Notes: generated by a model not told the origin, from the letters alone. A stretch of DNA of 64,000 nt from Pseudonocardia alaniniphila (GCF_022524485.1 NZ_JAKXMK010000012.1:62001-126000); one strand, 5' to 3'; numbered from the stretch's first letter, positions 28,040 to 37,685 are shown. Numbers and translations: made by a program.

Positions 28040-28207
28040 ATGGCCAAGGCCACCGACGTACGGCCGAAGATCACGCTGGCGTGCGAGCAGTGCAAGCACC
28101 GCAACTACATCACCAAGAAGAACCGGCGGAACGACCCCGACCGGCTCAGCATCAAGAAGTTCTGCCCGAACTGCGGCGTCCACCGCGAGCACCGCGAGAC
28201 GCGCTGA
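28040..28207 (+). CDS. rpmG: Ribosomal protein bL33, zinc-binding form
   Basis: 55 residues with CEQC and CPNC zinc pairs: [18 protein letters not shown], then [13 protein letters not shown]. This is the housekeeping C-plus paralogue; the zinc-free copy is about 1.2 kb upstream. The ATG has AGGAGG upstream. hadA starts two bases after its stop. Confidence 0.97.
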   Translation: MAKATDVRPKITLACEQCKHRNYITKKNRRNDPDRLSIKKFCPNCGVHREHRETR

Positions 28208-28209
28208 GC

Positions 28210-28656
28210 GTGCCGGACGAGTCTTTCGTCGGGCGGGCACTGGCGCCAGGGGCTCCGTACCGCGTCGGCCGGGAGAAGATCAGGGAGTTCGCCCTCGCCA
28301 TAGGCGAGGGCGCTTCTGTGTGTCACGACCTCCAGGCCGCGCAGGCAGCCGGATACCCCGACCTGGTCGCCCCACCGACGTTCCCCGTCACCTTCACGAT
28401 GCCCGCGATCGAGGCGTTCCTTCGTGACCCCGCCTTCGGCTGGGACTACTCGCGCATGGTGCACGGCGACCAGTCGATCACGCTGCACCGTCCGATCCAC
28501 GGCGGCGACGACCTCGTCACCACCATCCATGTCGAGGATCTCACCACACGCGGCGGTAGCCACATGCTGAAGTTGCGATGCGAGGTCGCCGACCTCGAAG
28601 GCGCCCCGGTGGCCACCACCCATGCGCTGCTCGTCACGCAGGCGGCCGGATCGTGA
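28210..28656 (+). CDS. hadA: (3R)-hydroxyacyl-ACP dehydratase subunit HadA
   Basis: About 148 residues of the double hot-dog FAS1-like N-terminal MaoC family. FVGRALAPGAPYRVGREKI, then EFALAIGEG and LVAPPTFPVTFT are typical of the substrate-binding, non-catalytic subunit. HadA partners HadB in FAS-II elongation, giving long meromycolate-type chains in mycobacteria. GTG 28210. The hadB start overlaps its stop (GTGA). Confidence 0.92.
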   Translation: MPDESFVGRALAPGAPYRVGREKIREFALAIGEGASVCHDLQAAQAAGYPDLVAPPTFPVTFTMPAIEAFLRDPAFGWDYSRMVHGDQSITLHRPIHGGDDLVTTIHVEDLTTRGGSHMLKLRCEVADLEGAPVATTHALLVTQAAGS

Positions 28657-29090
28657 GCGACCTGAGCGATGTCTCCGTCGGCGACGAGCTACCGCCGCTG
28701 TCGGTGCGGGTCACCCGCGCCGACCTCGTGCGCTACGCCGGAGCCTCCGGCGATTTCAACCCGATCCACTGGAGCGACCGCGTAGCAGGCAGCGTCGGGC
28801 TGCCCGGCGTGATCGCCCACGGGATGCTGACCATGGCGCTCGCCGGCCGGGTGGTCACCGAGTGGGTGGGCGATCCGGGCGCGGTCGTCAGCTACGGGGT
28901 GCGCTTCACCCGGCCCGTGGTCGTGCCCGACGACGACGAGGGTGCCCTCGTCGAGCTGTCCGGCTCCGTCTCCGAGGTCACCACCGGCGCCGACGGCTGC
29001 CGTGTCGCCCGCGTCGCCGTCACGGCCCGGTTCGACGGCCGCACCGTGCTGAGCCGGGGCGTCGCCGAGGTCCGCCTTCCGCAGAAGTGA
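28653..29090 (+). CDS. hadB: (3R)-hydroxyacyl-ACP dehydratase subunit HadB
   Basis: 145 residues with the hydratase 2 motif GDFNPIHWSD, whose Asp and His are catalytic, and GVIAHGMLTMALAGR. It dehydrates 3-hydroxyacyl-ACP together with HadA. No hadC follows, unlike M. tuberculosis. The gene is coupled to hadA. Confidence 0.93.
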   Translation: MSDLSDVSVGDELPPLSVRVTRADLVRYAGASGDFNPIHWSDRVAGSVGLPGVIAHGMLTMALAGRVVTEWVGDPGAVVSYGVRFTRPVVVPDDDEGALVELSGSVSEVTTGADGCRVARVAVTARFDGRTVLSRGVAEVRLPQK

Positions 29091-29152
29091 TCCACCCCAC
29101 AGTCGTGAGGTAACTCCCGAACCCTGGGGAACGGGCTCGCCACGGCGTACCC

Positions 29153-29455
29153 GTGGAATCGATGAATCCGATGAACGACGGCGGCGGGACCGAGCGCGTC
29201 CACCCCCTCCCGCCCGCAGCCGCCGACCGAGCCACCCACTCGTTCGACCTCGGTGCGCATGAGCAGCGCAGGCTCGCCGCGGTGCTCGCGGCCTCGCCGG
29301 ACCTCGACGTCCTGGCCGTGCTGGAGTCGGAGGCACAGGCCCACCGCATGCTCTACAGCGATCTGGATGCGGAGCAGCAGGCGACGTACCGGCTGCTCGT
29401 CGAGGCCGGGGTGCTCGACGCCGGACTCGACGACAGCGGAGCGCGCGATGCGTGA
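29153..29455 (+). CDS. DUF6400-like small protein
   Basis: 100 residues (97 if the ATG at 29162 is used). A helical core FDLGAHEQRRLAAVLAAS, then PDLDVLAVLESEAQAHRML and YSDLDAEQQATYRLLVEAG. I associate this pattern with the actinobacterial DUF6400 family, of unknown function. It overlaps the zinc-ribbon gene by eight bases, implying joint translation. Confidence 0.7.
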   Translation: MESMNPMNDGGGTERVHPLPPAAADRATHSFDLGAHEQRRLAAVLAASPDLDVLAVLESEAQAHRMLYSDLDAEQQATYRLLVEAGVLDAGLDDSGARDA

Positions 29456-29717
29456 CGCCCAGGCGGACATCGCCCGCCGCGTCTGGACGACGTGCCCGCG
29501 CTGTGCCGACCAGGACGGATGCCCGAGCTGCGCGGCCGGCGGTACCTGCGAGGTGCACTGGCGTTTCCTGCTCGCCGCGGAGGGCAGGCGCCTGTTCGTG
29601 CAGTGCCCGGGCTGCCGGCACCGGTGGTGGCACGACACCGGCTTCGGTGCCGGCGACCGCCCGCGCGATCTCGATGCCCTGCCCGACTTCCCGGCGCCGG
29701 GCCGCGCGATCGTCTGA
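29448..29717 (+). CDS. Small zinc-ribbon protein
   Basis: 89 residues with CPRC, CPSC, a lone Cys in GGTCEVHW and CPGC, giving up to three CxxC knuckles. This suggests one or two structural zinc sites, as in DNA/RNA- or protein-binding ribbons. The rest is aromatic (RHRWWHDTGFG) with no transmembrane helix. Function unknown; paired by overlap with the DUF6400-like gene. Confidence 0.75.
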   Translation: MRDAQADIARRVWTTCPRCADQDGCPSCAAGGTCEVHWRFLLAAEGRRLFVQCPGCRHRWWHDTGFGAGDRPRDLDALPDFPAPGRAIV

Positions 29718-29742
29718 GCGCCCGCGCGGCCCGTGCGCAGGA

Positions 29743-30963
29743 CTACTTCGCTTCGGCGAGCAGCGCGCCCATCCGCTCGACGCCGGTGCGCAGGTCGTCG
29801 TCGCCGAGCGCGTAGGACAGCCGGAAGAAGCCCGGGGTGCCGAAGGCCTCACCCGGCACCACCGCCACCTCGGCGTGCTCCAGCACGGCCGCCGCGAGAT
29901 CGACGCTCGTCTGCGGACGTGCGCCCCGCAGCTCCTTGCCGAGGATCTCCTGCACCGACGCGTAGGCGTAGAAGGCGCCGCGCGGCGTCGGGCACTCCAC
30001 GCCCGGGATCGCCCGCAGCAGGTCCACGATCGTGCGGCGGCGCCGGTCGAAGGCCGACCGCATCTCCGCCACGGCGTCGAGCGGACCCGAGACGGCCTCC
30101 AGCGCGGCCCGCTGCGCCACGTTGCAGACATTGGACGACAGGTGCGACTGCAGGTTCGTGGCGGCCTTGACCACGTCGGCGGGCCCGGCGAGCCAGCCGA
30201 CCCGCCAGCCGGTCATCGCGTAGGTCTTGGCGACGCCGTTGAGCACCACACACGTGCTGGCCAGCTCGGGCACGACCACCGGCATGGAGAGCGCCTCGGC
30301 GCCGTCGTAGACGAGGTGCTCGTAGATCTCGTCGGTGACCACCCAGATGCCGTGCTCGACGGCCCAGCGGCCGACGGCCTCGGTGAGCTCACGGGACGCG
30401 ACGGCACCCGTCGGGTTCGAGGGGGAGCACCACAGCAGCACCTTCGTGCGCGCCGTGCGCGCGGCCTCGAGCTGGTCGACGGACGGCAGGAAGTCGGCCT
30501 CCGGGCCGCAGACCACGGTGACCGGCACCCCACCGGCGAGCGTGATCGCCTCGGGGTAGGTGGTCCAGTAGGGCGCGGGAAGGAGCACCTCGTCGCCCGG
30601 GTCGAGCAGTGTGGCGAAGGCCTCGTACACAGCCTGCTTGCCACCGTTCGTGACGAGCACCTGAGCGGGGGCGATCTCGTAGCCCGAGTCACGCAGCGTC
30701 TTGGCGGCGATCGCCTCACGCAGCTCCGGAAGGCCGGATGCGGGGGTGTAGCGGTGGTTGCGCGGGTCGGCGCAGGCGGCCTGCGCCGCGGCCACGACAG
30801 CAGGCGGAGTGGGGAAGTCGGGCTCGCCCGCACCGAAGCCGATGACGGGGCGTCCGGCCGCCTTGAGGGCCTTGGCCTTCGCATCGACCGCCAGCGTGGC
30901 GGACTCGGCGATGCCTCCGATCCGCGCGGAGATCCGGGCAGGGGCGGTGGTCGTAGTGGCCAT
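29743..30963 (-). CDS. aspC: PLP-dependent aminotransferase (aspartate aminotransferase-like)
   Basis: About 406 residues of the class I fold. [15 protein letters not shown] at the start, [44 protein letters not shown], and the Schiff-base lysine in [17 protein letters not shown]. This is the AspC-type subgroup that uses aspartate or related amino acids. ATG 30963; the upstream ATG at 30999 is less likely. It lies antisense between the zinc-ribbon gene and the tRNA-Trp. Confidence 0.9.
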   Translation of the reverse strand: MATTTTAPARISARIGGIAESATLAVDAKAKALKAAGRPVIGFGAGEPDFPTPPAVVAAAQAACADPRNHRYTPASGLPELREAIAAKTLRDSGYEIAPAQVLVTNGGKQAVYEAFATLLDPGDEVLLPAPYWTTYPEAITLAGGVPVTVVCGPEADFLPSVDQLEAARTARTKVLLWCSPSNPTGAVASRELTEAVGRWAVEHGIWVVTDEIYEHLVYDGAEALSMPVVVPELASTCVVLNGVAKTYAMTGWRVGWLAGPADVVKAATNLQSHLSSNVCNVAQRAALEAVSGPLDAVAEMRSAFDRRRRTIVDLLRAIPGVECPTPRGAFYAYASVQEILGKELRGARPQTSVDLAAAVLEHAEVAVVPGEAFGTPGFFRLSYALGDDDLRTGVERMGALLAEAK

Positions 30964-31123
30964 GGTTCGATACTTCCGCACGGCCGGAACGGTTGCCACG
31001 GTGGCCCGGGGTGTGCGGTTTCAGCCGCACCGAAGGGGTGCCGTACACTCGTTCTGCTGGGTGCGTCGTCACGCGATGCACCCCTCCGCATACGGGCCGA
31101 CGGTCCATGTGTGGGGCTGGTTA

Positions 31124-31199
<76 letters not shown>

Positions 31200-31296
31200 C
31201 TGTAGGAATGCTGGATCGGGTACGGGACGGGACAGCGACGGGAACTGACGGCGGTTCGGTTTAGGTCGGGCCGCACGCGAGCTGGAGGATGCGGGC

Positions 31297-31632
31297 GTGG
31301 CTGAGGAGCGCGAGGCGAGCGGCAGCGGGCAGGACCGCCCGAGCACCGCCGCCGACCGTCGTGGTCGGCGTTCCGGCCCTGCGCCCACGGGCGACAAGGG
31401 CCGCGCCACCGCAGTCCGCGACGGCCGCCCCGCCAAGATCTCGTTGCCCAAGCGGCTGGTCCGGTTCCTTCGCGAGGTGGTAGCCGAGCTGCGGAAGGTC
31501 ATCTGGCCCACCCGCAAGCAGCTGGTCACCTACACGATCGTCGTACTCGTTTTCGTGTCGTTCATGGTCGCACTGGTGTGGCTGCTGGACTTGTTGTTCG
31601 CACAGGGCGTCATGCTCCTGTTCGGCACGTGA
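31297..31632 (+). CDS. secE: Preprotein translocase subunit SecE
   Basis: 111 residues. A disordered, charged N-terminus of about 48 residues precedes the conserved amphipathic helix [20 protein letters not shown] and a single membrane helix ([21 protein letters not shown]). SecE clamps SecY in the translocon. The GTG start at 31297 follows GGAGG. nusG follows. Confidence 0.95.
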   Translation: MAEEREASGSGQDRPSTAADRRGRRSGPAPTGDKGRATAVRDGRPAKISLPKRLVRFLREVVAELRKVIWPTRKQLVTYTIVVLVFVSFMVALVWLLDLLFAQGVMLLFGT

Positions 31633-31752
31633 CACGACCGGCACAGGCACAACAGGGACAAGGAAGCGAGACGCCGTGACCGAGCTGGCGAGGTCACCAA
31701 TCACCGCGGCAGCGCCGGTCCGCTCGGCGTCGAGCGCTAGCGAGGAGCAGAA

Positions 31753-32628
31753 GTGACCTCCCAGGACGGTGGCCGCTGGCCGACCGACGTCGAGTCGGAG
31801 GCCGACCAGGTCGATACCGCAACCGACGCCGCCGACGACGACGTGGCCGACGACGAGACGCCGACCGTGGCCGATGACGCCACCACCTCGCTCGACGCCG
31901 ACGACGACTCCGCCGATGACTCCGACTCGGCCGTCGACGCCGATGCAGCCGACGATGACGATGCCGACAATGTCGCCGAGGGCGGCGCGGCCACCAACGG
32001 AGAGGCCGCCGAGGCCGACCCCGTCGAGGAGATGCGCGCAGCGCTGCGGCGCGCGCCCGGTGACTGGTATGTCGTGCACTCCTACGCCGGCTACGAGAAC
32101 AAGGTGAAGACCAACCTCGAGACGCGGGTGCAGACCCTCGACGTCGAGGACTACATCTTCCAGGTCGAGGTGCCCACCGAAGAGGTCACCGAGATCAAGA
32201 ACGGGCAGCGCAAGCAGGTGCAGCGCAAGGTCCTGCCCGGCTACATCCTCGTGCGCATGGAGCTCAACGACCAGTCGTGGGGCGCCGTGCGCAACACCCC
32301 GGGCGTCACCGGGTTCGTCGGGGCCACTTCGCGGCCGTCCCCGCTCACGCACGACGAGGTCATCAAGTTCCTGCTGCCGAAGGTCGAGCCGAAGCAGGCC
32401 GCTTCCGCGGGTGGCAAGAGCGACGTCGCCGCCGGCGCCGGCAAGTCGGCCGTGGAGGTCGACTTCGAGGTCGGCGAGTCCGTCACGGTCATGGACGGCC
32501 CGTTCGCCACGCTGCCCGCCACGATCAACGAGGTCAACGTCGACGCCCAGAAGCTCAAGGTCCTCGTGTCCATCTTCGGTCGCGAGACCCCCGTCGAGCT
32601 GGCCTTCAGCCAGGTCTCGAAGATCTGA
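31753..32628 (+). CDS. nusG: Transcription termination/antitermination factor NusG
   Basis: 291 residues. An acidic tail of about 90 residues, rich in Asp, Glu and Ala, precedes the NGN domain ([19 protein letters not shown] ... [13 protein letters not shown]). A spacer with [17 protein letters not shown] leads to the KOW domain ([25 protein letters not shown]). NusG binds RNA polymerase and links it to Rho and the ribosome. The GTG start has GAGGAGCAGAA before it. Long acidic N-termini occur in actinobacterial NusG. Confidence 0.96.
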   Translation: MTSQDGGRWPTDVESEADQVDTATDAADDDVADDETPTVADDATTSLDADDDSADDSDSAVDADAADDDDADNVAEGGAATNGEAAEADPVEEMRAALRRAPGDWYVVHSYAGYENKVKTNLETRVQTLDVEDYIFQVEVPTEEVTEIKNGQRKQVQRKVLPGYILVRMELNDQSWGAVRNTPGVTGFVGATSRPSPLTHDEVIKFLLPKVEPKQAASAGGKSDVAAGAGKSAVEVDFEVGESVTVMDGPFATLPATINEVNVDAQKLKVLVSIFGRETPVELAFSQVSKI

Positions 32629-32682
32629 CCACGCCGCGGTCGGCAGGTCCGCGGCGCGCACAACGACAACAGGGAATACGAG

Positions 32683-33117
32683 ATGCCCCCCAAGAAGCGG
32701 AAGCTCTCCGCGATCATCAAGCTCCAGATCAAGGCGGGCGCGGCCACGCCCGCGCCGCCCGTCGGCCCGGCACTGGGTCAGCACGGCGTCAACATCATGG
32801 AGTTCTGCAAGGCGTACAACGCGGCCACGGAGTCGCAGCGGGGTGACATCGTCCCCGTTGAGATCTCGGTGTTCGAGGACCGCTCGTTCACCTTCGAGCT
32901 GAAGACCCCGCCCGCCGCTCGGCTGCTGCTCAAGGCCGCCGGTGTGGAGAAGGGCAGCGGCGAGCCGCACAAGACCAAGGTCGCCTCGGTCACCATGGAC
33001 CAGGTGCGGCAGATCGCGCAGACGAAGATGCAGGACCTCAACGCCAAGGACATCGACCAGGCGGCGAAGATCATCGCCGGCACCGCGCGGTCGATGGGCA
33101 TCACGGTCCAGAGCTGA
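32683..33117 (+). CDS. rplK: Ribosomal protein uL11
   Basis: 144 residues: [21 protein letters not shown] with the conserved proline pair, then [15 protein letters not shown] and [15 protein letters not shown]. Binds the GTPase-associated region of 23S rRNA. Fifty-four bases after nusG. Confidence 0.98.
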   Translation: MPPKKRKLSAIIKLQIKAGAATPAPPVGPALGQHGVNIMEFCKAYNAATESQRGDIVPVEISVFEDRSFTFELKTPPAARLLLKAAGVEKGSGEPHKTKVASVTMDQVRQIAQTKMQDLNAKDIDQAAKIIAGTARSMGITVQS

Positions 33118-33136
33118 AGCGTTCCACAAGCGTAAG

Positions 33137-33167
33137 CGTGGGAGAGCCGCGCGCGGCTCGTACCACG
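33137..33167 (+). promoter_or_regulatory. Candidate L1-binding hairpin between rplK and rplA
   Basis: CGTGG (33137-33141) pairs with CCACG (33163-33167). Inside, AGCCGC (33145-33150) pairs with GCGGCT (33153-33158), leaving a GAG/CGTA-type internal loop. A GTGGGAG ... CCACGAC hairpin in this spacer is common in actinobacteria and may be an L1 feedback site. The role is inferred. Confidence 0.45.
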
Positions 33168-33211
33168 ACCTGACCCGCGGCCGGTTCCGGTCGCAGAACG
33201 AGGACAGAGCA

Positions 33212-33934
33212 ATGGCACAGCGCAGCAAGATCTACCGCCAGGCCGCCGAGAAGATCGACGCCGAGCGGCTCTACAGCCCGCTCGAGGCCGCCGGCTTGGC
33301 GAAGGAGACGGCCAGCACGAAGATGGACGCCACGGTCGAGGTCGCGATGCGACTCGGCGTCGACCCGCGCAAGGCCGACCAGATGGTCCGCGGCACCGTG
33401 AACCTGCCTCACGGCACCGGCAAGACGGCGCGCGTCATCGTGTTCGCCACCGGTGACAAGGCCGCTGAGGCCGAGGCCGCCGGCGCCGACGCGGTGGGCG
33501 CCGAGGACCTGATCGAGCGGATCCAGGGCGGCTGGCTGGAGTTCGACTCGGCGATCGCCACGCCCGACCAGATGGCCAAGGTCGGCCGCATCGCCCGCAT
33601 CCTGGGCCCGCGTGGCCTGATGCCGAACCCGAAGACCGGCACCGTCACTCCGGACGTCACGAAGGCCATCCAGGACATCAAGGGTGGCAAGATCAACTTC
33701 CGGGTCGACAAGCAGGCCAACCTGCACCTCGTGATCGGCAAGGCCTCGTTCGACACCGAGAAGCTGGTGGAGAACTACGGCGCCGCCCTCGACGAGATCC
33801 TGCGGGCCAAGCCCTCGGCCGCCAAGGGTCGCTACGTCAAGAAGGTTACGATCTCCACCACCACCGGCCCCGGCATCCCGGTGGACCCCAACCGCACGCG
33901 CAACCTGCTGGTGGACGAGACCCCCACCGCCTGA
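33212..33934 (+). CDS. rplA: Ribosomal protein uL1
   Basis: 240 residues. [19 protein letters not shown], then [34 protein letters not shown], and [19 protein letters not shown] are all as in L1. It binds the L1 stalk rRNA and may feed back on its own mRNA. ATG 33212. A strong hairpin follows the stop. Confidence 0.98.
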   Translation: MAQRSKIYRQAAEKIDAERLYSPLEAAGLAKETASTKMDATVEVAMRLGVDPRKADQMVRGTVNLPHGTGKTARVIVFATGDKAAEAEAAGADAVGAEDLIERIQGGWLEFDSAIATPDQMAKVGRIARILGPRGLMPNPKTGTVTPDVTKAIQDIKGGKINFRVDKQANLHLVIGKASFDTEKLVENYGAALDEILRAKPSAAKGRYVKKVTISTTTGPGIPVDPNRTRNLLVDETPTA

Positions 33935-33949
33935 GCGCACCTGCCCGAC

Positions 33950-33980
33950 GCACCCCGTCGCCCACTGGGCGGCGGGGTGC
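33950..33980 (+). terminator. Terminator of the rplK-rplA operon
   Basis: GCACCCCGTCGCCC and GGGCGGCGGGGTGC form a 14-bp stem with one G-U pair and a three-base loop, 16 bases after the rplA stop. No long U-run follows, as is usual in high-GC genomes. Confidence 0.8.
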
Positions 33981-34022
33981 CGTCGTCTGGCACGGTCGGC
34001 GCCACCGCGGCCGTACTCGGTT

Positions 34023-34700
34023 GGTTATCGGCAGTTGGTGCCCGGGCGAGCTGGCTGTCCCCGAACAATGATCATCCGGTGGTGGTCGGCGGCCACCTGG
34101 TCATGATCAGCGGTTGGGGCCCGGCAACCGGGTTATCCGCAGCTGCGCGTCCCCAAGTGGTGATCATGCTGGCGCGGGCGGTGGTGGCCCGGTCGGCGAG
34201 TGGCGGCTCGGGATCAGGGAGCCGGGTCTGCGGCAGATGGCGCCGGGAGAGTGAGCGGGTGCGTCGGTGGCCGGTCCTTGATCAGCGTGTCGGGCCGGGG
34301 GACGGTGCTATTTGCGCCTCCGGTGGTGGTCGGCGGCTGGCTGGTCATGATCAGCGGTTGGGGGCCGGCAACCGGGTTATCCGCAGCTGCGCGTCCCCAA
34401 GTGGTGATCATGGTGGCGCGGGCGGTGGTGGCCCGGTCGGCGAGTGGCGGCTCGGGATCAGGGAGCCGCGTCTGCGGTAGATGGCGCCGGGAGCGAGGGC
34501 GTGCTCCGGTGGCCGGTCCATGATCAGCGCTTGGGGCCGGGCGGCCGTGCTATCCGCGGCCGGCAGTTCCCAAGTAACGATCACCGGCGGCACATGCCGG
34601 CGGGTCGCTCATGATCAACCTTTCGGGCCTGACAACCGTGCTATCTGCAGCCGGTTGGCCGTGATCAGCAGATCGGCCGCGCAATCCATGCCATCCGCAG
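34023..34700. repeat. Family of palindromic 39-bp-core repeats downstream of rplA
   Basis: There is no gene between 33935 and 34734. Six gap-free 39-base cores share TGATCA at position 1 and TATCCGC-like at exactly +30. Cores start at 34104, 34279, 34348, 34521, 34612 and 34662. The middle is conserved as GGGCC and CAACCG. Two (34104, 34348) are followed by CCCCAAG..TGATCATG, so each makes a roughly 67-bp imperfect palindrome. A region holding two cores is itself duplicated in tandem with a 244-bp period (34081 and 34325). A degraded copy at 34023-34074 keeps only the right half. Nine TGATCA palindromes lie in 600 bases. The function is unknown. Confidence 0.85.
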
Positions 34701-34734
34701 CCGGCCGGCGGCCGGTCCCGTCGGCGCCTGCGCC

Positions 34735-35859
34735 CTACGACCAATCGGCCAGGACCTGGTCGAGGTCCTCCGGCTCCCGAGCCGGGCCCGGCAGCTGTGT
34801 GGTGGTGCGGGAGAACCGGGGGGCCGGTGCGGCCTGGGGCACGCCCTCGTTCTCGACGACCGTGTGGCGGGCGGCGACGTGCGGGTGGGTGGCGACCTCG
34901 CCGAAGGCCAGAACCGGGGTGACGCAGGCGTCCGTGTCGGCGAAAACTGCGGCCCACTCGTCGCGGGTGCGCATCGCGAAGGTCTCGGTGAACCGGGCCC
35001 GAAGCTCCGGCCAGCTGTCACGGTCGTACTGCTGGGGAAGCCCTGCGTCGGCCAGCCCGAGCCCGGCCACGAGGGCCGCGTAGAACTGCGGTTCGAGGGC
35101 ACCCACCGCGACATGCCCACCGTCGGCGCAGGTGTAGGTGTCGTAGAAGGGGGCGTGGCCGTCGAGCAGGTTGGCGCCTCGCTCGTCCGTCCATGCCTTC
35201 TGCGCGAGGAAGCCCCAGACCATCTGGACGAGTAGCGACGCGCCGTCGACCATCGCGGCGTCGACCACCTGTCCCTGCCCCGATCGCTGTGCCTCCCAGA
35301 GCGCCGCGAGGACGCCGACGACCAGCAGCATCGATCCGCCACCGAAGTCGCCCACGAGGTTCAGCGGCGGCACGGGCCGCTCCCCGGGCCGGCCGATGGC
35401 GTGCAGCGCCCCGGTCAGCGAGATGTAGTTGATGTCGTGGCCTGCTCGTGCTGAGAGCGGGCCGTCCTGGCCCCAGCCGGTCATCCGCCCGTAGATCAGC
35501 CGCGGGTTGCGGGCGTGGCACTGCCCCGGGCCGACGCCCAGCCGCTCGGTGACGCCCGGCCGGTAGCCCTCCAGCAGCACGTCCGCGTGCTCGACGAGGC
35601 GCAGCACCGTCTCCCGTCCCGCCTCGTCCTTCAGATCGGCCACCACGCGGCGACGACCGCGCTGCGTGGGGTCCGGCACATCGGGGGAGCCGAGCTTCAG
35701 GCCGCCGGAGGCCCGGTCGATGCGCACGACGTCGGCTCCGAGGTCGGCGAGGATCATCGCGGCGTGCGGGCCCGGACCGATCCCGGCCAGCTCCACGACC
35801 TTGAGCCCGGCCAGCGGCCCGGTACGTGCCTCGGCCCCGTGCGTCATCCGGCCCTCCAT
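34735..35859 (-). CDS. mcr: CaiB/BaiF CoA transferase family, alpha-methylacyl-CoA racemase-like
   Basis: 374 residues of class III CoA transferases. [27 protein letters not shown] at the start, in pieces, then [24 protein letters not shown] and [20 protein letters not shown], are close to mycobacterial MCR and AMACR. The His of AGHD and Asp of VGDFGGG match the proton-exchanging pair. It would interconvert R/S methyl-branched acyl-CoAs for beta-oxidation of sterol side chains or branched fatty acids. The start is ATG 35859 or 35847. It transcribes towards the repeat region. Confidence 0.9.
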   Translation of the reverse strand: MEGRMTHGAEARTGPLAGLKVVELAGIGPGPHAAMILADLGADVVRIDRASGGLKLGSPDVPDPTQRGRRRVVADLKDEAGRETVLRLVEHADVLLEGYRPGVTERLGVGPGQCHARNPRLIYGRMTGWGQDGPLSARAGHDINYISLTGALHAIGRPGERPVPPLNLVGDFGGGSMLLVVGVLAALWEAQRSGQGQVVDAAMVDGASLLVQMVWGFLAQKAWTDERGANLLDGHAPFYDTYTCADGGHVAVGALEPQFYAALVAGLGLADAGLPQQYDRDSWPELRARFTETFAMRTRDEWAAVFADTDACVTPVLAFGEVATHPHVAARHTVVENEGVPQAAPAPRFSRTTTQLPGPAREPEDLDQVLADWS

Positions 35860-35922
35860 CCGTTCGCTGCGGCCACCTTCGCGCTCACCTTACGGTCGAT
35901 GTTGACCGTTTCGTAGCTGTGA

Positions 35923-37431
35923 TCACGCCACCGCGACGGGGTCGACATCCGTTGTGGGCCCGACGTGATCGAGACCGCGCCAGGCGGCGACGAGCAGTTC
36001 CAGCGCGGTGTCCATCCGGTCTCGCCGCAGTGTGTACGGCATCCGCAGATGACGTTCGAAAGCGCCGTCCAGGCCGAATCGGGGCCCGGCGGCGAGCAGC
36101 ACGTCGTGGCGTCTGGCGGCCACCGTCAGCCGGCTGGAGACGGCCTCGTCGAGATCGACCCAGAGGCTCAACCCGCCGCGGGGCCGCGACGGTCGCCACC
36201 GGGGGAAGGCCTCGGTGAGGCGCCCGAGCAGGTGGTCGCGCGCGGCGGTGAGCTCGGCCCGCCGGGCCGCGCTGATCGCGTCGACGTCGGCCATCAGGCG
36301 CGCGGCGACCAACTGCTCTAGCACCGGACTGCCCAGGTCGACGGATGCCCGCACAGCGGCGAGCCGGCGCACCATCGCGGCCGAGCTCCGGATCCAGCCG
36401 ACCCGGAGGCCGCCCCAGAAGACCTTGCTCGCCGAACCGATCGTGAGTACGAGGGGTGAGTCGGCGGCGCCGTAGGCGGCGACGGGGCGCACCGACGGTC
36501 CGTCCAGGCCCAGTTCGGCCAGCGTCTCGTCGACGATGAGCGGGGTGCTGGTGCGGCGGGCGAGGTCGGCGAGCCGCTCGCGGCCGGCGTTGTCGAGCAG
36601 GGCGCCGGTGGGGTTCTGGAAGTCGGGGATGAGGTAGGCCAGGCGGGGCACGACGTCGCGGATCACGCCCGTTAGCAGGTCGAGGTCCCAGCTGCCGGTG
36701 CCGTCCGCATGCGGGCCCATCGGTACCGGCACGGCACGGGCACCGCGCGCGGCGACGGCGTCGAGTGCGTTGGGGTACGTCGGGTGTTCCACCAGCACGC
36801 GGTCGCCCGGACCGGCCAGCGCCGTGAGAGCGAGCAGGATCGCGTTCTGCGCACCGCTCGTGACCAGTATTTGTTCGGGGCTCGTCGGCACGCCGCGCGC
36901 GGTGAAGCGGTCGGCCACGGTGGCGCGCAGCGCGTGCAGCCCGAGCAGTTCGTAGCCGTGGCCGCCCAGGTGTGCGTCGAGATCGTGGACGGCCGCGGCT
37001 GCGGCGGCGCGAAGGTTCGGCGACGGCGCGGGCAGAGCGGCGTGTGCGAGGTCGAACAGTGACCGGTCGCCATGGGGGGAGAACGGCGACGCGCGCACGG
37101 CACCGGGGGCCTCGGCCGGGAGCTGTGTCCAGCTCCCCGCGCCGCGCCTGCTGCGAAGTACGCCGGCGTCGCGGAGCACGTCGTAGCAGGTGGCAACGGT
37201 GGTGCGGCTCACCGCGAGGGCCGTGGCCAGCTCGCGCTCGGCCGGAACACGCGTCTGCAACGGGAGCCGGCCGTCGAGGACGAGGAGCCGGATCCGGTCG
37301 GCGAGGGCGCCGGCGAGGCGCCTGCCATCGGGCGGGCGCCAGTCGCCGAGCAGCCGCGCGAAGCTGCGTGCTCCGATCCGGCGTTCGACGTCGTCCCGGT
37401 CCACGCAAGCCACCTCCGCAGAATTGGCCAT
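35923..37431 (-). CDS. MocR/PdxR-type GntR regulator with aminotransferase domain
   Basis: 502 residues. Residues about 20-110 form a GntR winged helix (ADRIRLLVLDGRLPLQTRV, then AERELATALAVSRTTVATCYDVLRDAGVL). From about 150 an aminotransferase-like fold follows with NPTGALLDN and the PLP-lysine region GSASKVFWGGLRVGW. Such regulators bind PLP as effector and often autoregulate. Its ATG lies inside a TTGGCC...GGCCAA palindrome. A small membrane protein gene is divergent. Confidence 0.92.
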   Translation of the reverse strand: MANSAEVACVDRDDVERRIGARSFARLLGDWRPPDGRRLAGALADRIRLLVLDGRLPLQTRVPAERELATALAVSRTTVATCYDVLRDAGVLRSRRGAGSWTQLPAEAPGAVRASPFSPHGDRSLFDLAHAALPAPSPNLRAAAAAAVHDLDAHLGGHGYELLGLHALRATVADRFTARGVPTSPEQILVTSGAQNAILLALTALAGPGDRVLVEHPTYPNALDAVAARGARAVPVPMGPHADGTGSWDLDLLTGVIRDVVPRLAYLIPDFQNPTGALLDNAGRERLADLARRTSTPLIVDETLAELGLDGPSVRPVAAYGAADSPLVLTIGSASKVFWGGLRVGWIRSSAAMVRRLAAVRASVDLGSPVLEQLVAARLMADVDAISAARRAELTAARDHLLGRLTEAFPRWRPSRPRGGLSLWVDLDEAVSSRLTVAARRHDVLLAAGPRFGLDGAFERHLRMPYTLRRDRMDTALELLVAAWRGLDHVGPTTDVDPVAVA

Positions 37432-37446
37432 TTATAGGCAGGCCAA
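37424..37446. promoter_or_regulatory. Palindrome at the MocR start, candidate operator
   Basis: TTGGCC (37424-37429) and GGCCAA (37441-37446) flank 11 bases. It overlaps the MocR start codon and lies 20 bases before the divergent small gene. TAGGAT (minus) and TAGACA (plus) nearby could be -10 elements. It fits autoregulation of a divergent pair. Confidence 0.5.
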
Positions 37447-37465
37447 TCCTAGACAGGCTTCAGCC

Positions 37466-37663
37466 ATGGACACGCCGGTCTGGTTACTGCCCGTCGTCCT
37501 CGTCGCGATCGCGGTCGCCGCCCCGCGCTACGGCGTGGACAGCAGGTTGCCCGCTCCGGGCGAGCTCGCTGCTCCCCGGTCACGCCACCGGGTGCGCGAC
37601 GACGTCGCTGCTCTGCTCCGCGCCTGCCTTCAGCTCGTGCGCTCCTACAGACCAAGCGCGTAG
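37466..37663 (+). CDS. Small membrane protein divergent from MocR
   Basis: 65 residues: one N-terminal hydrophobic helix (WLLPVVLVAIAVAAP) and a basic helical tail (DDVAALLRACLQLVRSY). I recognise no family. Its ATG lies 34 bases from the MocR start, behind the shared palindrome, so it may be under MocR control. Confidence 0.55.
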   Translation: MDTPVWLLPVVLVAIAVAAPRYGVDSRLPAPGELAAPRSRHRVRDDVAALLRACLQLVRSYRPSA

Positions 37664-37685
37664 ACCTGCGCCGGTCGAGGGCCGA

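Noticed and set aside
34133..34385. DnaA boxes or a replication origin
   Set aside because: TTATCCGCA resembles a DnaA box but differs from TTATCCACA, and it occurs only as a fixed part of the 39-base repeat unit. No dnaA or dnaN is near.
33977..34523. Open frames inside the repeat region downstream of rplA
   Set aside because: They follow the duplicated units, contain repeated peptide blocks, and lack ribosome sites.
34069..34700. CRISPR array
   Set aside because: Unit spacing is irregular, spacers are themselves repeated, and no cas gene is near.
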